Below are positions 16,543 to 25,986 of a stretch of 64,000 nucleotides of DNA, piece after piece; the first letter of the stretch is position 1, and each line of letters opens with the position of its first letter. A program made the translations under genes and the position numbers. Origin of the DNA: Lacimicrobium alkaliphilum (GTDB lineage: Bacteria; Pseudomonadota; Gammaproteobacteria; Enterobacterales; Alteromonadaceae); the NCBI RefSeq assembly GCF_001466725.1, contig NZ_CP013650.1, positions 1,116,001-1,180,000 of the forward strand. The letters run 5' to 3'. Under the pieces are notes generated by a model that saw only the letters and a list, made by a program, of their open reading frames with translations, was not told where the DNA came from and searched no databases.

Positions 16543-18531
16543 TTACCCTGGCTGGCGTATCAGTTCACGAATCAGAAAGCGATTAGGATTTAACGCGGCC
16601 AGCGTGGTGCCATCCAGCGGCATAGGGTTGCCGTTTAGCTGGCAAGCCAGCGCCTCAGCGAGTATCGGGGCTGTGCATAATCCTCTGGAGCCCAGACCGC
16701 AGAGAATAAATAACCCCGGCAGATCCTGTGCTGGTGGATAATGCTCATCCTTGTGTCCCTTACGCAACTCCCCATAAGCCCGGCGCTGGGCTTGTATGTC
16801 CGGCATGGCGCCCATTACCGGCAGATGATCCGGTGTACTGAGTCTGACAGAAGCCCGCCCTTGTTGCTTTGCTGCGAGCTGGTGAACCCAGTCACAATCG
16901 GCCAGCGCCTTTTGTTGGGTCTGCAGATTCTGCAGCTCTTCGTCCCGGCGATAATCGCAGTTCTGATCATTCTTAACATAGGTTGACCCCATTGCATGAC
17001 AGCCTTCAAAGGCGGGGGTCAGGTAGCCTTTGTGACACAGCACGGTACTAAGCGCATTCAGCACACCCTGTTCGGGGATGGCTTCTACCTGACCCCGTAC
17101 CGGCCGCAGTGGCAGTGCTGAGATGGGACCTATTCCGGCACTTCTGGCGCCGGTGGCCAGCACCAGGCAGTCAGCCTGATGCCGGCCACCGCTTTGCCAG
17201 TGCAACAGCCACTGATCCCGTTCCCTTGTTAAGGCCCTAAGTGTTCTGCCCGTTTCAACCTGAAGCTTGTCGCCACAGGCCCTGAGTAATGCCTCTATCA
17301 GTCCCGCCGGATTGATCCAGCCGCCCTTGGCAATAAACAGGCCCGGATAGGGCAGGGGCAGACCAGCGATTTTACTGGCCTGAGCAGCGCTGACAGGGTG
17401 CACCAGGGATTCTGGCCAGTGGCCTTTATCCGCCAGTTTCTCCAGCCTCGCCAGCTCTTTGGGATTAAAGCCCAGTTGCAGCACCCCGCAGAATTGATGG
17501 GCAAAATCATCTGCACTGGCCAGATGCCGGTATAGACGTTGAGCATAGCCAAAGGCCTGAGCCATGAAATGGCTGCTGATATTGCCCTGGGTATGTAACT
17601 GGGGGTAAAACCCACCTTGCGGGTTGCCGGAAGCATCGCCGGCAAGGCTTTCGGTAAAAAGCCTGACCTTTAAGCCACGGCGACACAGGGCATAGCACAG
17701 ATTGGCCCCGGCCAGACCACCGCCCACAACGGTGACCTCCTGCGCCACAGATGTATGGCGGATATACCAGGGTTTGATCACCTCAGGCTCAGCTTTGCTG
17801 TGCAGCACGCCAGCGAGCATATCCCGCTTAGTGCCAAACCCGGGGCACTTGGTTACCTCAAATCCTGCCTGTTGCAGGCCACGGCGCACTGCTCCGGCAG
17901 CGGTAAAGGTGGCAAAGGTACAGCCTGGTTTCGCCAGTCTTACCATTTGCCGGTACAGCTCCTCTGTCCACATATCCGGATTCTTACCCGGTGCAAAGCC
18001 ATCTAAAAACCAGGCATCGGCCAGTCCGGTTTGCGGGCAGTGCATAGCCGGTAACAGCTGGCCAATATCGCCAAAATGCAGATCCAGTATCAGCTCATAA
18101 CCCCGACAGTGAAAGACCAGCCGGTGGCACCCCGGCGTCAGATCCGGGTACTGCCTAATCAACTGCTGACTATAGTCTTTGAGCTCAGGCCAGTGATCCA
18201 AAGCCTGTTGTATGTCGTTTTCTGATAGCGGGTATTTTTCGGTGGAGATAAAGTACAAGCGCCCCGGTCCGCATTGCTGTTCGATGTGAAGCTTGTCCAG
18301 AGCCTGCCAGCAGGCAAGAAAATTCAGGCCTGTGCCAAAACCGGTTTCTATCACTGTAAAATCGTCATCATCCTGTAACAGACGAAATCGCTGAGAGAGG
18401 TCATTATGTTGCAGAAACACATATTGGCTTTCCTGCAGGCCATTGTGGTTGGAAAAATACACATCGCCAAAGGCCTCTGCGACAGGGGTTCCGTTGTCGT
18501 TATAACTGATTTGTGCGTTTTTAATGGGCAT
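16543..18531 (-). CDS. mnmC: Bifunctional tRNA wobble-uridine enzyme MnmC
   Basis: Completes 5-methylaminomethyl-2-thiouridine at tRNA position 34. The 662-residue length fits the fused enzyme. The N-terminal methyltransferase domain (about 1-245) has VIETGFGTGLNFLACWQAL and DAWFLDGFAPGKNPDMW. The C-terminal FAD oxidase domain begins with the dinucleotide motif VTVVGGGLAGANLCYAL (about 267-283) and ends GLFILCGLGSRGLCTAPILAE. It is divergent from fabB with 158 bp between, as in E. coli, where mnmC and fabB are also neighbours. Confidence 0.95.
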   Translation of the reverse strand: MPIKNAQISYNDNGTPVAEAFGDVYFSNHNGLQESQYVFLQHNDLSQRFRLLQDDDDFTVIETGFGTGLNFLACWQALDKLHIEQQCGPGRLYFISTEKYPLSENDIQQALDHWPELKDYSQQLIRQYPDLTPGCHRLVFHCRGYELILDLHFGDIGQLLPAMHCPQTGLADAWFLDGFAPGKNPDMWTEELYRQMVRLAKPGCTFATFTAAGAVRRGLQQAGFEVTKCPGFGTKRDMLAGVLHSKAEPEVIKPWYIRHTSVAQEVTVVGGGLAGANLCYALCRRGLKVRLFTESLAGDASGNPQGGFYPQLHTQGNISSHFMAQAFGYAQRLYRHLASADDFAHQFCGVLQLGFNPKELARLEKLADKGHWPESLVHPVSAAQASKIAGLPLPYPGLFIAKGGWINPAGLIEALLRACGDKLQVETGRTLRALTRERDQWLLHWQSGGRHQADCLVLATGARSAGIGPISALPLRPVRGQVEAIPEQGVLNALSTVLCHKGYLTPAFEGCHAMGSTYVKNDQNCDYRRDEELQNLQTQQKALADCDWVHQLAAKQQGRASVRLSTPDHLPVMGAMPDIQAQRRAYGELRKGHKDEHYPPAQDLPGLFILCGLGSRGLCTAPILAEALACQLNGNPMPLDGTTLAALNPNRFLIRELIRQPG

Positions 18532-18689
18532 TTAGGCTGACAATTGTACGGCAAAGGGCGTATTTTATAGGATCTGAAGATGGAATGATAAAGGCAAGGA
18601 TACAAAGGCTGTTTTGGGTTAAAGAGCAGACCACTTTGCACGTCAAAATCATTACCATAAGGACAATTTTTTAACGCTAAGGTGAAAGC

Positions 18690-19904
18690 ATGAAAAGAGC
18701 GGTGATTACAGGACTGGGGATTGTTTCCAGTATTGGTAACGACAAAGATCAGGTTCTGCAGTCCCTGCGCCAGGGCAAAAGCGGTATTCGCTATTCCCAG
18801 CAGTTTGCCGATATGGGTTTGCGCAGCCAGGTGTGGGGGAATATCGAACTGGATGTGAAAGACCATATCGATCGCAAGGCATTGCGTTTTATGGGCGAGG
18901 CAGCGGCCTATGCTTATATCGCTATGCAGCAGGCCATTGATGATGCGGGGATCGGCGAAGAGCTGGTGTCCAATGTGCGTACCGGGCTGGTGGCAGGCTC
19001 CGGCGGCGCTTCTTCCAAGAATCAGGTGGAAGCAGCGGATATTCTGCGCGAGAAAGGCGTAAAACGTGTAGGCCCTTATATGGTGCCCCGCACCATGAGC
19101 AGCACAGTCTCTGCCTGTCTGGCCACGCCGTTTAAGATTAAAGGCATCAACTACTCTATTTCATCAGCCTGTGCCACCAGCGCTCATTGTATCGGCCATG
19201 CGCTGGAGCAGATTCAGCTTGGCAAACAGGATATGGTGTTTGCCGGTGGTGGTGAAGAAGTGGACTGGACCCTGGCAATGGAGTTTGATGCCATGGGTGC
19301 ACTTTCGACCCGCTATAACGCGTCACCGGATAAGGCATCACGAACCTATGACGCCGATCGCGACGGTTTTGTCATCTCCGGCGGTGGCGGCATGGTGATT
19401 GTCGAAGAACTGGAACATGCGCTGGCCCGTGGTGCTAAGATCTATGCCGAGATCATCGGCTACGGTGCCACCTCTGACGGTTATGATATGGTCGCCCCCT
19501 CAGGTGAGGGCGCAATACGCTGTATGCAACAGGCTATGGAAGGGGTGGAAGATAAGATTGATTATCTGAACACTCATGGCACGTCTACGCCGGTAGGCGA
19601 TGTCAAAGAGCTCGAAGCGATTCAGCAGGTATTCGGCGGCAAGTCACCGGCCATCAGCGCCACTAAGGCCATGACCGGCCACGCATTAGGCGCGGCTGGT
19701 GTACATGAAGCCATCTACAGCATGCTGATGATGGAAAACGGCTTTATCGCCCCCTCGGTGAATGTCAGCAATCTGGATGAAAAAGCCGAAGGCCTGGATA
19801 TTGTCACCCAGGCCCGTGACGCCAGTATCAATACCGTGATGTCCAACAGTTTCGGCTTTGGCGGCACCAACGCCACTCTGGTACTGCGCCGTTTCGAAAA
19901 GTAA
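18690..19904 (+). CDS. fabB: 3-oxoacyl-ACP synthase I (FabB)
   Basis: The condensing enzyme of type II fatty acid synthesis that is needed for unsaturated fatty acids. The 404-residue protein has the catalytic cysteine in [12 protein letters not shown] (C161), and the two active-site histidines in [11 protein letters not shown] and [11 protein letters not shown]. Close agreement with FabB and divergence from mnmC support FabB rather than FabF. AAGGTG lies 7 nt before the ATG. A FabR or FadR operator might be expected upstream but none was recognised by eye. Confidence 0.95.
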   Translation: MKRAVITGLGIVSSIGNDKDQVLQSLRQGKSGIRYSQQFADMGLRSQVWGNIELDVKDHIDRKALRFMGEAAAYAYIAMQQAIDDAGIGEELVSNVRTGLVAGSGGASSKNQVEAADILREKGVKRVGPYMVPRTMSSTVSACLATPFKIKGINYSISSACATSAHCIGHALEQIQLGKQDMVFAGGGEEVDWTLAMEFDAMGALSTRYNASPDKASRTYDADRDGFVISGGGGMVIVEELEHALARGAKIYAEIIGYGATSDGYDMVAPSGEGAIRCMQQAMEGVEDKIDYLNTHGTSTPVGDVKELEAIQQVFGGKSPAISATKAMTGHALGAAGVHEAIYSMLMMENGFIAPSVNVSNLDEKAEGLDIVTQARDASINTVMSNSFGFGGTNATLVLRRFEK

Positions 19905-19928
19905 GCACAGGCTATTGCCTGCTAGAAC

Positions 19929-19955
19929 CTGCCATCGCCAGCGCGGCGATGGCAG
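19929..19955 (+). terminator. Hairpin after fabB
   Basis: CTGCCATCG and CGATGGCAG form a 9-bp stem 25 nt after the fabB stop codon, followed only by TTATT, so this is a probable but imperfect terminator. About 125 bp of unremarkable sequence separates it from the convergent arabinanase gene. Confidence 0.5.
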
Positions 19956-20080
19956 TTATTCCCCCGGTTAGTGTTTCTGATAATTTCTTATCCGGATTTT
20001 CTCTGAGTTTTGCTGTGTTTTTGGTTTTGGTGTACCAGAGGTTGTGCTGGCACGAAAAGCAATATTCAGCATCCCTCTCT

Positions 20081-21475
20081 TCAGTATTGACGAATCATCA
20101 GCCAGCGCTGGTTTGCGCCGCCATTTGGGGTCCATTGAATGATATTGGCTGAATTGGCCTGGCTCTTGGCGTTTACATCTAATACCAGGTCACTGAGTTT
20201 TGACTTAATTTCCACCTGATTGCCGTCAAAATTGATGCGCCATTGTTGCCCTTCGCTGCCCCAGTACTGCCACTGGGCAATATTGGCGCCGGGCTCATGG
20301 CTGCCTTCCCAGACATCCATACTCTTGAGGCTGTTGGCATTAATCAGACTGTAGGTTGAGGTATCCTGGCGGATCACATACCACTTCTGATGCAGGCCGC
20401 CAAAAAAATCATACTGCACAACGTTACCGCCGTTGTCTGTTGCCGCATTCTGGATCTCCAGGGGTTTACCACTATGCTGAGACACCAGACGATACAAGCC
20501 ATCACTCACCCCGCCGCAGCTGTTAGCCGAACTGAAATCAGAACTCATTGATGGCCAGTCGTCGACAAAGCTCATTCGCTGGATATCCAGTTTGGCCGCG
20601 CCATTATCATTAAGATCATAGTAGTGGGTAGAAACATAGTTACACCCTTGTTCCTTTAATACACCTATATGGCCGGGGCCTTTGCGATTTTCCACCTGGT
20701 TTGGCAGCAGGTTACGCTCTTCAGTGTAGGGGCCAAATACGCTGGTAGCGCGGGCTACCTGAACCTCATAGGTGCTGTCTTCACCCCGGCAACACAAACC
20801 ACGGGTGAAAAACAAATAATAGTAATCGCCCTGGCGGGTAATATAAGGCGCCTCAATAGATTGATGTCCACCCCCGTAAATATGGCTGACGGTCCCGGCT
20901 AATTTGCCCGTTGTCTGGTTGATCTCCGCGACCCCCAGTCCGCCAAACCAGGAACCGTACGACATATAGACCTTGCCGTCATGATCGCGAAACAGGGCCG
21001 GATCAATGGCATTGATTTCATCGGCACCACCATGAGATTGCACTACCATGCCGATGTCCTGCCAGTTCGGATTTTTCAGTGACTGAGTGCGCGCTACGCC
21101 AATCGCGGAGCGGGAACTGCCGAAGGTTGATACAGAGTAATAGACATAGAAGTAGTCGCCCATCTGAATAGCATCGGGTGCCCAGAAATGCCCTTCAAAT
21201 TCAGGCACGGCACTGCTGATCCAGCTCGGCCAGCCGGCACCAAAAATGGTGCCCGGGTTGTCCCAGTGCTTTAGATCGGTTGAGCGGCTGAACCATACGC
21301 CATTTCCCGTTGTGAACTGGAAATAGGTGTCCTGATCACGGATTAATGTAGAAGGATCGTGGGAGTTCGTAATGCCTGTAAGCTCGAGAGAGAGTGCCGG
21401 GCCGCTACTTATAATCAGCATGATAAGCAGAAGACACTGGAGTTTACCGAGTGGCGAACGCGTAGTTGATTGCAT
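20081..21475 (-). CDS. Secreted GH43 arabinanase with ricin-type domain
   Basis: A 464-residue secreted glycoside hydrolase of family 43, most likely an endo-1,5-alpha-L-arabinanase. The signal region is MQSTTRSPLGKLQCLLLIML and beyond, to about residue 29. The five-bladed propeller has the catalytic base in NSHDPS (D40), the pKa-tuning aspartate in NAIDPALF (D158) and the acid in QSIEAPY (E208); HFWAPD is typical of GH43. From about 325 a ricin-type carbohydrate-binding domain with QW-type repeats (NIAQWQYWG, NIIQWTPNGGANQRW) follows. It stands alone, with no transporter or arabinose gene nearby, between fabB and rhlE, which suggests insertion into an otherwise conserved chromosomal region. 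Confidence 0.9.
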   Translation of the reverse strand: MQSTTRSPLGKLQCLLLIMLIISSGPALSLELTGITNSHDPSTLIRDQDTYFQFTTGNGVWFSRSTDLKHWDNPGTIFGAGWPSWISSAVPEFEGHFWAPDAIQMGDYFYVYYSVSTFGSSRSAIGVARTQSLKNPNWQDIGMVVQSHGGADEINAIDPALFRDHDGKVYMSYGSWFGGLGVAEINQTTGKLAGTVSHIYGGGHQSIEAPYITRQGDYYYLFFTRGLCCRGEDSTYEVQVARATSVFGPYTEERNLLPNQVENRKGPGHIGVLKEQGCNYVSTHYYDLNDNGAAKLDIQRMSFVDDWPSMSSDFSSANSCGGVSDGLYRLVSQHSGKPLEIQNAATDNGGNVVQYDFFGGLHQKWYVIRQDTSTYSLINANSLKSMDVWEGSHEPGANIAQWQYWGSEGQQWRINFDGNQVEIKSKLSDLVLDVNAKSQANSANIIQWTPNGGANQRWLMIRQY

Positions 21476-21834
21476 GTGATACTTAACCTTTCAAATGTTA
21501 ATTTAATAAAATATTATTATCATATATTTAACAAGGTGAAAGGTTAGCAGACACAAGAAACCTTTTGTAGGGTAAATTTCGTACTTTATGACTGAGTCAA
21601 TAAACACTTATCGAAAAAGTGCTGACAGGTTAGTTCACGGATTGAGTCTTATTGCCCGGTCCTGCCGACATTATATAGACAGCGAGGGGTTTTACTGTTA
21701 GAGTGCGCGCTCATTTTGGTGCCCTTCGGTCGGCACTCCTGTCTTGTGAATCTTTCCCGCAGACATCTGAATCTCCTGCCTCGGACCGTATCCATGTCAC
21801 AGACATGAACAGGCAGGTCAAGGACACTATCTTT
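21476..21834. other. Divergent intergenic region between arabinanase and rhlE
   Basis: The arabinanase side (21480-21545) is very AT-rich, probably its promoter; TATGATAATAAT is readable on the minus strand but no regulator site was identified. The rhlE side is about 250 bp, long for a leader. It holds a hairpin GTGCC/GGCAC near 21719-21736 and CATGTCACAGACATG at 21793-21807. DEAD-box helicase genes are often controlled by such leaders, but nothing here proves it. A longer in-frame GTG start at 21703 is possible but gives no conserved sequence. Confidence 0.4.
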
Positions 21835-23133
21835 ATGTTATTTAACGAACTCGGCCTTTCGGCTGAACTTTTGCGTGCCGTTTCCCAGCAGGGTTACACT
21901 CAGCCTACCCCTATTCAGGCCAAGGCCATTCCCGAAATTCTCAAAGGCAGCGATGTATTGGCGGGCGCGCAAACCGGCACCGGTAAAACCGCCGGTTTTA
22001 CTCTGCCGCTGCTGCAACGCCTCGGCGAAACAACGCCCAAAGACGGCAAGCGCCCGGTGCGGGCGCTGGTGCTAACTCCTACCCGTGAACTGGCGGCGCA
22101 GGTGAGCGAAAGCGTGCGTGCTTATGGTAAGAACCTGCCGCTGAAAAGTGCAGTGATCTTTGGCGGTGTCAGTATCAACCCGCAAATCTCGGCACTGCGC
22201 CGGGGTGTGGATATTCTGGTGGCAACACCGGGGCGATTGCTGGATCATGTGGGCCAGAAAACCCTGGATCTGTCGAAGGTGGAAATTCTGGTACTGGATG
22301 AAGCGGATCGTATGCTCGATATGGGCTTTATCCATGACATTAAAAAGGTGCTGGCATTATTACCCAAAGCCCGTCAGAACCTGTTATTTTCGGCGACATT
22401 TTCCGACGAAATCAAGCGCCTGGCCGATGGTCTGCTGAACAACCCGGTACTGATCGAAGTGGCCCGCCGGAATACGGCATCAGAAACCGTCGAGCAGATC
22501 ATTCACCCGGTTGATAAGAGTAACAAGCGCAAGCTGCTCTCTTACCTGATTGGTTCTGAAAACTGGCAGCAGGTACTGGTATTTACCCGTACTAAACATG
22601 GTGCCAATCGCCTGGCGCAGCAACTGGATAAAGATGGTCTGAGCTCAGCGGCTATTCACGGCAACAAGAGCCAGGGTGCCCGCACCCGCGCGCTGGCCGA
22701 TTTTAAATCCGGTAAAGTGCGCGTGCTGGTGGCCACCGATATCGCCGCCAGGGGGCTGGATATCGATCATCTGCCTCATGTGGTCAACTATGAACTGCCT
22801 AATGTTCCGGAAGATTATGTACATCGCATTGGTCGTACAGGTCGTGCGGGTAATGAGGGTAAGGCGGTTTCCTTGTTAAGTATCGACGAGAATAAATTGA
22901 TTCGGGATATTGAACGTTTGCTTAAACGTCAGTTGCCCAGAGAGGTTATCGCCGGTTTTGAACCTGATCCGAATGCCAAACCTGAGCCAGAGGTCAGCCG
23001 GCCGCGCACAAATCAGGGGCGCAACAGACCAGCAGGAAGGGCCAGAAGTGGTAACGGTAATGGCAATGGTGCTTATGCCGGTAACGGCCGTAGCCGCAAT
23101 CCTTCCAGGCAAAGCCGCGGCGCCACCGCCTGA
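21835..23133 (+). CDS. rhlE: DEAD-box RNA helicase, RhlE type
   Basis: An ATP-dependent RNA helicase of the RhlE group, expected to act in ribosome assembly and RNA turnover. From the ATG at 21835 it has 432 residues, beginning [21 protein letters not shown]. The helicase motifs are complete and in order: Q motif, [62 protein letters not shown] and [10 protein letters not shown]. The tail after about residue 375 is low-complexity, rich in R, G and N ([17 protein letters not shown]), typical of RNA-binding extensions. AGGA lies 10 nt before the chosen start. Confidence 0.93.
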   Translation: MLFNELGLSAELLRAVSQQGYTQPTPIQAKAIPEILKGSDVLAGAQTGTGKTAGFTLPLLQRLGETTPKDGKRPVRALVLTPTRELAAQVSESVRAYGKNLPLKSAVIFGGVSINPQISALRRGVDILVATPGRLLDHVGQKTLDLSKVEILVLDEADRMLDMGFIHDIKKVLALLPKARQNLLFSATFSDEIKRLADGLLNNPVLIEVARRNTASETVEQIIHPVDKSNKRKLLSYLIGSENWQQVLVFTRTKHGANRLAQQLDKDGLSSAAIHGNKSQGARTRALADFKSGKVRVLVATDIAARGLDIDHLPHVVNYELPNVPEDYVHRIGRTGRAGNEGKAVSLLSIDENKLIRDIERLLKRQLPREVIAGFEPDPNAKPEPEVSRPRTNQGRNRPAGRARSGNGNGNGAYAGNGRSRNPSRQSRGATA

Positions 23134-23156
23134 ATTAACGTAAATCAGTAACACTT

Positions 23157-23177
23157 TGCCGGGCAACACGCCCGGCA
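23157..23177 (+). terminator. GC-rich hairpin after rhlE
   Basis: TGCCGGGC and GCCCGGCA form a perfect 8-bp stem with an AACAC loop, 24 nt after the rhlE stop. A T-run is missing (ATATCCATTC follows), so intrinsic termination is plausible rather than certain. pdxB starts about 78 bp further on. Confidence 0.55.
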
Positions 23178-23255
23178 ATATCCATTCTAAACTGCTTTGC
23201 CTGTGTCTTTCGGATAAGGCAGAATAGCGCCCCTCATTGTGTTACTGCCAACGAA

Positions 23256-24386
23256 ATGAAAATATACTGCGAAGACAGCCTGCTCTATGCCACAGAGTTT
23301 TTCTGTGACTGGGGTGAAGTGTGCCTTTTCAGCGGCCGCTCCGTTAAACCTGAAGACATTCAGGATGCCGATGTTCTGCTGGTGCGTTCCACTACTACAG
23401 TCAATCAGTCCCTGATTGGCAAATGTGAAAAACTGCAGTTTGTGGGCACCGGCACCGCCGGTTTTAATCATCTGGGCACGGATTATCTCGATCACCGCCG
23501 CATCCCCTGGTCAGCAGCACCGGGTTGCAATGCCCAGGCGGTGGCTGAGTATGTGATCAGTGCCTTGTTCGCCCAGGCGCAAAAATTTAACTGGCAACTG
23601 AGCGAAAAGCGAGTTGGCATAGTCGGCGCAGGGCAGGTGGGTACAGCGCTGAGCCAAAAATTAGAGGCACTGGGTGTGGATTATCTGCTTTGTGACCCGC
23701 CACTGGCTGAGTCCGGTGACCGGCGTGCCTTTGTGGATATGCCCGACATCATGGCCTGCGACATCATCAGCTTGCATGTGCCGCTAATAGAAACCGGTCC
23801 TTACCCGACACGCCATCTGTTTGATGGCACTCTGCTGGCGAGCCTCGATCAGCAACAACTGCTGATCAATGCCTGTCGTGGTGAAGTGGTGGACAATCAG
23901 GCCTTGCTTGACCTGTGTCGTGCAGGCTCTCAGCCGCTGCTGGTAATGGATGTATGGGAAAATGAGCCGGATATTTGTGCTGAGCTGGTGCCCTACACTC
24001 AGCTGGGCACAGCCCATATTGCCGGCCATACCCTTGAGGGGAAGGCCCGTGGTACCGAAATACTCTATCAGCATCTGGCCGGGCTGCTTAATAAGCCTGT
24101 GGTGCATAAACTGGCGGATTTTCTGCCAAAACCCGATGTCAGTGAACTGGCACTTCAGCGTTCTCTGCCCTCACAACAAGCACTGGGTGAACTGGTCTTT
24201 GCGATTTATGATATTCGCCGGGATGATGCGGACTTTCGGGCTCGGGTTACCACGCCCGGGCAGTTTGAATATATCCGCAAGCACTATGCTATAAGAAGAG
24301 AATTTGCTTGTGCTGCAGTTAGCACTGGAAATTCAGCGATGACAGAGGCAATCTTAGGCCTCGGATTTTCTGTTTACACCTCATAG
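23256..24386 (+). CDS. pdxB: Erythronate-4-phosphate dehydrogenase
   Basis: Oxidises 4-phosphoerythronate in the DXP-independent pyridoxal 5'-phosphate pathway. The 376-residue D-2-hydroxyacid dehydrogenase has the NAD fold VGIVGAGQVGTALSQ, the catalytic histidine region AHIAGHTLEGKARG and a substrate loop LLVRSTTTVNQSLI. The C-terminal dimerisation extension of PdxB is present. It precedes asd, fimV and truA as pdxB precedes usg and truA in enterics. The asd ribosome binding site overlaps its stop codon, so the two are translated from one transcript. Confidence 0.95.
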   Translation: MKIYCEDSLLYATEFFCDWGEVCLFSGRSVKPEDIQDADVLLVRSTTTVNQSLIGKCEKLQFVGTGTAGFNHLGTDYLDHRRIPWSAAPGCNAQAVAEYVISALFAQAQKFNWQLSEKRVGIVGAGQVGTALSQKLEALGVDYLLCDPPLAESGDRRAFVDMPDIMACDIISLHVPLIETGPYPTRHLFDGTLLASLDQQQLLINACRGEVVDNQALLDLCRAGSQPLLVMDVWENEPDICAELVPYTQLGTAHIAGHTLEGKARGTEILYQHLAGLLNKPVVHKLADFLPKPDVSELALQRSLPSQQALGELVFAIYDIRRDDADFRARVTTPGQFEYIRKHYAIRREFACAAVSTGNSAMTEAILGLGFSVYTS

Positions 24387-24399
24387 GAGAATGACCCGC

Positions 24400-25416
24400 A
24401 TGTCCCGTGCTTTTGATGTTGCCGTTTTAGGTGCCACAGGCCTGGTTGGCCAACATATGATTGAAATTCTTGAGCAAAGAGATTTTCCGATCAATAAACT
24501 TTATCCTCTGGCCAGTGCGCGGTCTGCCGGTGGTACGGTGAGCTTTAAGGGCAAAGATGTGCAGGTAGAGGATGCCGAGAACTTTGACTGGTCACAGGTA
24601 CAGCTTGGCTTTTTCTCTGCAGGGGGCAGTGTCTCGGCTAAATATGCACCTCTGGCGGCAGAGGCTGGTTGTGTGGTCATCGATAATACCTCCCAGTATC
24701 GCTATGAGCCGGATATCCCGCTGGTGGTGCCTGAGGTGAACGCCCATGCCCTGGCGGATTTTCGTAATCGCAATATTATCGCTAACCCTAACTGCTCGAC
24801 GATTCAGATGCTGGTGGCGCTTAAACCCATTCAGGATGCGGTGGGTATAGATCGCATTAATGTGTCCACCTATCAGTCGGTATCCGGAGCCGGCAAGACG
24901 GCGATGGAAGAGCTTGCCAGGCAGACCGCCGATTTGCTCAGCTCAAAGGAAATTAAGCCCAGCGCCTTTAGTCGTCAGATTGCCTTTAACGCGATCCCAC
25001 AGATCGATGTGTTTCTGGAGAATGATTACACTAAAGAAGAAATGAAAATGCACTGGGAAACCCAGAAAATCATGGGTGATGAGGGCATTCGTGTTAACGC
25101 TACTGCAGTAAGGGTACCGGTGTTTTACGGCCATGGTGAAGCAATTCATCTGGAAACCCGTCAGCCGATTGATATTGAAGAAGTGAAAAACCTGCTGGAA
25201 AATGCGCCGGGGGTGGTATTGATGCGTGACCCAGCTGATTTCCCGACTCAGGTGGGTAATGCCAGTGGTAAGGATGAGGTATTTGTGGGCAGGGTTCGTC
25301 AGGATCTGTCACATCCCAATGGCATCAATTTGTGGGTCGTGTCGGACAATGTCCGTAAAGGTGCGGCCACCAACAGTATCCAGATAGCAGAAGTGCTGAT
25401 CCGCGATTATATGTAA
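24400..25416 (+). CDS. asd: Aspartate-semialdehyde dehydrogenase
   Basis: Reduces aspartyl phosphate to aspartate semialdehyde, the branch point to lysine, methionine, threonine and diaminopimelate. The 338-residue protein has the NADP loop VLGATGLVGQ, the active-site cysteine in NPNCST (C132), SVSGAGKTAM and the substrate histidine in VFYGHGEAIHLE, so it looks catalytically complete rather than a degenerate Usg-type homologue, which often occupies this position. AGGAGA at 24385-24390 is 9 nt from the ATG at 24400 but touches the in-frame ATG at 24391, so 24400 is preferred. A strong terminator follows. Confidence 0.94.
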   Translation: MSRAFDVAVLGATGLVGQHMIEILEQRDFPINKLYPLASARSAGGTVSFKGKDVQVEDAENFDWSQVQLGFFSAGGSVSAKYAPLAAEAGCVVIDNTSQYRYEPDIPLVVPEVNAHALADFRNRNIIANPNCSTIQMLVALKPIQDAVGIDRINVSTYQSVSGAGKTAMEELARQTADLLSSKEIKPSAFSRQIAFNAIPQIDVFLENDYTKEEMKMHWETQKIMGDEGIRVNATAVRVPVFYGHGEAIHLETRQPIDIEEVKNLLENAPGVVLMRDPADFPTQVGNASGKDEVFVGRVRQDLSHPNGINLWVVSDNVRKGAATNSIQIAEVLIRDYM

Positions 25417-25453
25417 TCAGGACTATTTCGTACTAAGCCCGGCAGATGCCGTA

Positions 25454-25484
25454 ATGCCAGTCAGTTAAGCTGACTGGCATTTTT
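25454..25484 (+). terminator. Rho-independent terminator after asd
   Basis: A perfect 11-bp stem, ATGCCAGTCAG with CTGACTGGCAT, encloses the loop TTAAG and is followed at once by TTTT. It is 37 nt downstream of the asd stop and should end the pdxB-asd transcript before the repeat region and hubP. Confidence 0.92.
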
Positions 25485-25518
25485 ATATATCTTCAAACTC
25501 TCCAGTAAAGCAGATAGT

Positions 25519-25714
25519 TTGGCTGTCCCTGCAGGTATGACACACCGTCCCTGGTGTGCCAGTTACTTTTGCATTGGGCATCCCTGCCCAATGCCTTTCA
25601 GGCCAGCTAAAGCTGTCCTGAAACGCTCCCGGCGTTTTAGTGTGCGCAACGTCCATGTAGCTCACCCGCTGTGCGGACCAACTGAAGCTGTTCTGAAATG
25701 CTCCGGGCGTTTCC
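25519..25714. repeat. Array of small hairpins with RTCCCT loops
   Basis: Successive hairpins fill this stretch between asd and hubP. CACACC GTCCCT GGTGTG begins at 25541. GCATTGGGC ATCCCT GCCCAATGC spans 25571-25594. TTCAGGCCAGCT pairs with AGCTGTCCTGAA at 25598-25623, and AAACGC pairs with GCGTTT at 25621-25637. The segment AAGCTGTCCTGAAACGCTCC (from 25610) recurs imperfectly from 25685 as AAGCTGTTCTGAAATGCTCC. A reading frame of 82 codons through it is not credible. The next 270 bp to hubP are AT-rich and unrecognised. Confidence 0.85.
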
Positions 25715-25986
25715 TGATATGGGTGAGGTTTAATGAAAACTCATTGTTGCCGATATGTGATATGTAATGAAATTTTAAGTAATCAATACCCTTGGCTTTA
25801 TGGATCAGCTAAACCATCTGGTTTATAGTTCCTGTTGGAACGCTATTTGCTGGGTTCTGTGAGATAGCCAAAGCAATGACAGAATTGCGTAAGCGATGTG
25901 CTGAGTGCCGGTTTACTTATAAAAATATATAACTGAGAAGCCTGAACCCAGGTTTATTTTTCTTTTTCGGGGCGACAAGGACAACT

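Noticed and set aside
24400..25416. asd as an inactive Usg-type pseudoenzyme
   Set aside because: The active-site cysteine, the substrate histidine and the nucleotide loop are all present.
25519..25767. 82-codon reading frame in the asd-hubP space
   Set aside because: It runs through the hairpin array, has no ribosome binding site and its composition follows the repeats.
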